A program made the position numbers and the translations under genes. DNA of 64,000 nt from Ophthalmolycus amberensis (lineage: Eukaryota; Chordata; Actinopteri; Perciformes; Zoarcidae), in the NCBI GenBank assembly GCA_024529925.1, contig JAFEUB010001189.1:1-64000 (forward strand). Direction: 5' to 3'. The notes under the pieces were generated by a model that searched no databases, had not been told where the DNA came from, and saw only the letters and a program-made list of their open reading frames with translations. Positions 58,621 to 64,000 of this stretch are shown one piece after another (within the stretch, counting starts at the first letter, position 1; each line of letters starts with the position of its first letter).

Positions 58621-61094
58621 AAATGGTAACGAAAACAAAGACACAAATCTTGAAGACAAGCTAAAGAAGCTCTGTTGGAAATAGAAATAGTAGCGCTGCC
58701 TTCAAAACAGTCGTAAACTTGACTCTTCAGGCGCAATTTTTTTAACGCACCCAAGCTTTTGAAAGCAATTGCACAAAAGATTCCAAGAAAAGATTTTGTT
58801 TTATTTTTGTAAATTGTGTCACAAAGCCCGAGTGTGAAGCGGGGGGAAACAGTTATTTATTTCCCACCCTCGCAAAAAGACAGTATAGCTTCCAATACAC
58901 ATTGACATAAAGTTCCCGAAAAGAATTAGCTAATATTTTGTATGGAAATCCCAAACAATACTATTTCAACAGCAGGAAATTTTCCCAACGGTAGTTTACA
59001 GGGTTTCCACGCATCCTGCCCCATAAACGTCACATCAGTACATTTGGAGTGTCACAACAAATTCCACCACACTCTAGAAGTGTTGATTTCCCCATTGTTC
59101 TGAAGGCATCATGAATGCGGTTCCCTTCCCTTCACTGCGATGCACTATAACGTAATACAGTCTGGGTTGCGCAGTTACGGACTCGCCGGTGTGCGTAATT
59201 GTACTGGAGCAGTCCAGACCCGGACCAATAGGCTGATGCATACATTATGACTGCCACTGGAGGCTCTTAATAGTCCTGTGGGGCATTTCCATACATTTCT
59301 GCTTTCGTAAATATTGGCGAAAAAAAAGCATAATTTCTGTTACCGTAACAAATAAACTATATTATTAATATTAGTAATTAGCCTATAGTGCCATAACGAT
59401 ACTTTGCATACTTTTTACGTGAGTAGAAATCTTGATGAAACACATATGAAGTATTCAATTCCAGAGGTTATACAAAAATATGAAAAAGTAGACTAAAATT
59501 AGTTGTTCTAAAAAAAAAAAAACGTCCCCCGTATGTATAGTATATGTATGGGTTGGCATATTGTTTCTTATTAGCAGCATTTTAATATTGTAGTGGGTCG
59601 AGGTGGAGCTAATTTAATTTACTTATATGTACCTTTAATAAAGTGATTGCATGTTTTGTATGTAAAATCTTAATTTGTAAAGTCGATATAGCTCTGCAGG
59701 TAAATGCAGTGAAGTGCAAAGAACAACTTGAAATGAAGTGGAGGTATAAAGTGGCAGAAAATAGAAATACTCAAGTCAAGTAGTTACACACAATGCATAA
59801 TAATTCACAATCAATGAGCCTAACTTAATATCTGGTCAGGGTTGGACCCTGGACTACACAAACACTGTATCTAATCATTGTCAGGTCAAAATGAAACTGC
59901 CGTCTAGACTGTAGGTGTACACGTAAAGACGAACAGCATTCTTTTAAGAGGCCTCAGTTGTACTGGCCGGTGGGGAGTCCCAGGTGTTTCTGGGCCAATC
60001 ATTCCATAATGTCACATGAGGGCTCCAGAGGTGAGTCATTGATGTCACATGGAAGTCGTGTGACAATTGTCAGAGCCACATGAATCAAGGTGTGAAGTGT
60101 GTAAAACCAGAGAGTATCTTCAGTAAAACTTCCCTCATCGATCATGAAGACAATTATTTTACAAGTTTTCTGAACTATTTCAATATGCAAATGCATTATC
60201 TCATCAAAGATGTGCGAATTTGCATGATACATTTTGAAGACACTGACTACAGGTAAATAGGGCAAAAATGTGAGAGAAACGATATCACAATGAAACTTCC
60301 CTAGTTGATAGCTTACATTAAAAACAAGTATATTCTGTATTATAAGTTTTCTGATGTTTAAATATGCAAATGAGGCATTATCTAACGCTAACTTTTGGTG
60401 AATTTAGGAGAAATATTAGGACCCAAATAGACAAAGTGTAGTAAAATAAACACCGAAATGTCTTTCAGATGTTTTCTTTCCACTAGTCTGAGAGAAGATG
60501 CAAAAATATGAAAGCAAAATAGTCCAAAAATCTCCAAACGGACAAGTCCCCCTTCACTGAGAATTAATCACCAACACTTTTGACACTCAGCAAATACATA
60601 AGCAGATTGATTTGGACATCTAAAAGAATAGAGGTAAAGTTTTCCAAAGTTTATCGCCTAAATACAATAAATGTGCCTTTTGGCTTCTTCCACAATAAAA
60701 AGTATACCTGTAATGTGTTAAAAGCCTCAGGCCTCATTCAGATTCACAGTAAGTGAACAATACAAGAATTTGCCACAGTACTCCAAGTACTGAAAAACAA
60801 ATAGCCATCAGGAACATAAAATAAGTGCCATGCGTTTCTCAAAGATGAATGGTCAAAAATATAAAACCCTTTGTTTGAAAATACAGACAAGCATGAAAAG
60901 CGTAGATTCAATAAATCATTGAATGCACACTACGCTTACAGGCCAAGCGTCATGTAGCATGATAAGCCTATATGTTCAATGGTATACGCCACTGGAAAAA
61001 AAGAAGCTATAAATACAGTGTGTTGCAAAAACATCACCACCAAATGCCTCATATGCATCCAAGTATCACCAAGACCAGATTTGACTAATGACTT
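58621..61094. other. Intergenic AT-rich region between tnip2 and the sfrp2 3' end
   Basis: No gene is supported. A somewhat GC-richer patch at 59140-59290 holds CCAAT (GACCAATAGG, inverted partners nearby) and could be a distal regulatory element. An imperfect direct duplication containing ATATGCAAATG lies at 60124-60382. The rest is AT-rich. Confidence 0.45.
60124..60382. repeat. Imperfect direct duplication with octamer motifs
   Basis: Two blocks (about 60124-60200 and 60293-60382) share AAACTTCCCT, AAGTTTTCTGA and AATATGCAAATG followed by CATTATCT. Both include ATGCAAAT, the POU/Oct octamer. It may be an old duplication or two halves of a repeat. Confidence 0.5.
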
Positions 61095-61108
61095 CCACTA
61101 GATGGCGG
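61095..61108 (+). promoter_or_regulatory. Consensus CTCF motif
   Basis: CCACTAGATGGCGG matches all 14 positions of the CTCF core CCASYAGRKGGCRS. It lies immediately beyond the probable sfrp2 polyadenylation site and separates sfrp2 from tnip2. Occupancy is not known. Confidence 0.6.
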
Positions 61109-61136
61109 TGTTTCATCAATAATACATACTGTCGGT

Positions 61137-61201
61137 TTATTTTCATTATTTAAACTGTGGCAATGATTCATTTTTTTATTTAAGAGTGTATTGATTTCTT
61201 G

Positions 61202-61234
<33 letters not shown>

Positions 61235-62633
61235 GAAATGAGTCATTTCAAAACATGATGTTGGCAGCTTTTAATAGCTGGAAACTACACAAGAATAAAA
61301 GTAAGTATTTGATATTTACACATTAATACTTTCAGAAATACTTTATACATTGCACACGCAGGGCCACTCGATTATATGCGCCTAACAAGTTACTGCTCAT
61401 CAGAGCAACGCTACCAACCAAAACTCAGATATTCATCCTCTAATAAAACCAAAAGAACAACTCACTCATCAAACAACAGCGTGAAGAAGCAAACCCAAAC
61501 TCAACATAAACGTTTAACTGAAATATGAAAGCCTGGAGTAGAAAAATATTAGTTGTATCATACTGGGGTAGATATGTATGCAGGGACTCAAGTACAAAAA
61601 TATTACCAAGAGTATTAAAATGAACAGGAAGAGAATATAGCCAGCTATCTCTCGTTTTTTGCTTGAGAAAACGGTAGGAATACAAAAACACTGACATTAT
61701 ATTGTCTTTGAACATCACACTACGCACACTGGGATCACAACTTCACTGACTATGCAGCACACAATATGAATCATTAACTATTTATGTGGAACTATAACTT
61801 CAAACTCATAGTCGTTTAATCATTTAAGGCCTTTGACCCTTGTGATGTCATTTGTTCCTTTCAGGAGTTTTACATGATCCTTAACAAACAACTGCTGATG
61901 ATTTCACCTTGTTTGAGGAAGTCCCCATGAAAAATAAAAAGTTTCATTTTGAGGTTATGATGAACAAAAATCCCAGGGAATACCAGGGGTGAAAAAGAAA
62001 ACGTTTTAAACTCACCCCCCCCCGAGCGCAGGAATTAATAGTAAACCACATCTGCCAATCGGTTTTTAATCCTGAATTCAAAACGCGGCTAGTTTTCCCT
62101 CTAACCATGTAATTAGTGATGCTTTACACCTTGGATGCTAGCTGAGTGCAATTGAGGAGGTGACAGCAAAGGCAGCTCCCCAGGAGAGGACGCGCCACTT
62201 TTAATACGGGCCACTGGGGGTCGCTCACTACTCACTAAGTGCAAAATGAATGGGAGTCAATGGATGATAACAAAAATCTCATATTACCACAATTTAAGGG
62301 ACTTTTTTTTCTCCTACACCATACTCACTTCTGTGCCTGTACCAGATGTAAATGTGTGCCGAGCTCAGAAGAAGACATGGCCAACCTGTGTGATTTAGCC
62401 ACTAAATTAAAGATGAAGAATACTGTGGCCTCAATGGTGAATGTAGCTTGAATGTATCAGCACCCTTCGAAACATGAAAATCCATAAGAATTTTAATTGT
62501 AGAGGTTTTCTTTAGCCAGTAGACATGCTTTATATTGCCAATTTTTTGGAAGCGGAACAAAGAAACATATTTGCTGGAATCTAGATATGAATCTATGAAC
62601 CGTAATAGCAACTTTTGTGACAACTGGTGCTTC
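61137..62633 (-). other. sfrp2: sfrp2 3' UTR with AATAAA signals
   Basis: Minus-strand AATAAA occurs at 61180-61175 and 61142-61137, which would give a 3' UTR of about 1.5 kb. A (CA)n run lies at 61203-61232. The ORFs at 61440-61727 and 62239-62451 lack family features. Confidence 0.45.
61203..61232. repeat. (CA)n microsatellite
   Basis: About 15 CA units near the end of the presumed sfrp2 3' UTR. Confidence 0.9.
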
Positions 62634-64000
62634 CTAGCACTGCAGCTTGCGGATGCTGCGGGAAATCCTCTTAAACTCTCGCTGTCCCTTCTGCCAGCGC
62701 TTCAGCGAGGTGATGACCAGATGGCCGTCCATCTTCTGGCCCATGACCAGGTAGGCAGCGTGGATGTCGTTCATCTCCTCACAGATGCACTGCAGGCCGT
62801 CCTTCAGCCACAGCACCGTCTTCCTCAGGTCACGCTCCGTCACGCCGTTCAGCTTGTAAATGGTCTTGCTCTTGTTCTCCGGCACTATCTTGGTGTCGCC
62901 GTTGATGTAGGAGATCTCTTTAACTTTGATCTTCAGAGCTTGGTGCAAGCAAGAGAGAAAATGATTGGATTTGTTTTCACAACAAGTGTGAAGATCATCT
63001 TTTTTTGACTTGTCAAAATAAAGCCCCATGAGAAGGCCTATTTATGGTTTAGTGCTAAAACGCATGCCATAGTAAAAAGTGAATAGGGAAATCCTGGTCA
63101 CAATACACATTCTTTCTTTGCACTTTTTAGTGAATGAAACACATTTAGCAGTGAAGTTTCCCTGAAACGTCCTGGAACCTCCATTCATGACCTCTTGGGG
63201 CCTCTGAGCTCCACCTTGAACTAATGAAATAGGTGGGGGGGACTTACCAAAGTCATTCTTACACAGGTTGTCAACTATTTCGTTGTCATTTTCATCCGTT
63301 TCCTTGCAAGCGTCACACACCCTGGGCACTAAAAGAGAAGTTAGATGAGGTGAACATGATATCATCGAGCACATTTTAACCGGAAATAACCTAAATAAGT
63401 AGGACAGACACATCCAGATGTTACCACAGTGGACGGTGGTGCAATAAATGGACGGATAAGCGAATTATATTTATACACCACGAAATGAATTTGGCATTTA
63501 CGCACAATACTTGGGGGGTCAATTTGCTCCTAAGACACAGTTTAACGAAACCATACCTTCTTTGGTGGCTGGCACAAAGTTGTCGATGCCTGCAGGCGGT
63601 ATGCACAGGTCATTGTCGAGTGGGAAACGGTCGCAGTCCAACATCTTTGGCCAAGGGAAGCCGAACGCGGACATCACGGGCTCGCAGCCGTCCTTGACGC
63701 TCTCGCACAGAGACCTGCACGGCTGTATGGGCTCGTCCAAATCGTCCAGACAGACGGGAGCGAAAAGGGAGCACAGGAACTTCCTCGTGTCGGGGTGACA
63801 TTGCTTCTGGACCAGAGGGATCCAAGACGAGGCTTGCTGCAGAACTTCATTCATGGTTTCGTGTCCGAGCAGGTTCGGCAGGCGCATCTCCGTGTACTCG
63901 ATGTCGTTGCACAGGAGGAGATTGGCCGGAATCGGCTTGCAGTTGCTCTTTTTGGAGAATAACTCATGCTGTCCGAAATTGTACAATCCGTGGATAGCTT
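62634..64000 (-). CDS. sfrp2: Secreted frizzled-related protein 2, 275 visible residues, N-terminus cut by window edge
   Basis: Three exons: 64000-63557 (open at the edge), 63328-63248 and 62938-62634, ending in TAG. Phase is consistent, with 276 codons visible including the stop. Human SFRP2 has 295 residues, so only the signal peptide and a few residues are missing. The first exon encodes the frizzled cysteine-rich domain with all ten cysteines (SNCKPIPANLLLC ... QKQCHP ... FLCSLFAPVC ... PCRSLC ... DGC ... LDC ... NDLC) and the LPNLLGHET motif that in this fold contacts Wnt ligands. Exons 2-3 encode the netrin-related module (KIKVKEISYINGDTK, LWLKDGLQC, GQREFKRISRSIRKLQC at the end). It acts extracellularly as a Wnt modulator. 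Identity to SFRP2 rather than SFRP1/5 rests on these blocks; a teleost sfrp2 duplicate is possible. Confidence 0.93.

Noticed and set aside
62210..62226. Second CTCF site in the sfrp2 3' region
   Set aside because: CCACTGGGGGTCG resembles the core but misses at least two key positions, so it was not called.

Overview
The window is vertebrate nuclear DNA, almost certainly from a ray-finned (teleost, probably percomorph) fish. The evidence is compact multi-exon genes with GT-AG introns, fish-typical dispersed repeats, CA/TA microsatellites and long mononucleotide runs. Five protein-coding genes can be rebuilt exon by exon, with codon phase conserved across every splice junction. I recognised proteins from memory of the vertebrate families, without running a search.

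Layout: fhdc1 (formin, minus strand) occupies the left side. Its FH1 and FH2 exons lie at 9149-407, the C-terminal tail is off the left edge, and a likely CpG-rich first exon and promoter sit near 22.2-22.4 kb. Its long first intron holds a 5'-truncated non-LTR retrotransposon with an internal minisatellite. arfip1 (arfaptin, minus strand) has eight canonical coding exons at 31345-26291. An additional 128-codon acidic exon at 35059-34676 reads in frame into it. Its upstream noncoding exon near 36.25-36.33 kb shares a short divergent promoter with fam193a. fam193a (plus strand) has 22 coding exons at 37009-50314. tnip2/ABIN-2 (minus strand) has six coding exons at 58338-55997. sfrp2 (minus strand) has three exons at 64000-62634, with the signal-peptide region cut off by the right edge.

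The genes do not form one pathway. arfip1 and fhdc1 encode membrane-curvature/Golgi and actin-microtubule proteins, in the same order and relative orientation as on human 4q31. fam193a and tnip2 are neighbours on human 4p16, and sfrp2 is on human 4q31. The window therefore joins two human chromosome-4 neighbourhoods. tnip2 (NF-kappaB restraint) and sfrp2 (secreted Wnt modulator) are separated by an AT-rich stretch with a perfect CTCF-type motif.

The most interesting signals are the predicted N-terminally extended arfaptin, a ZNF143-like element in the arfip1/fam193a promoter, kappaB-like sites just upstream of tnip2, a possible spliced transcript divergent from fhdc1, two perfect hairpins in a fam193a intron, and a repeat carrying a palindromic nuclear-receptor site inside an arfip1 intron. 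No prokaryotic system, CRISPR array, tRNA or rRNA gene was seen.
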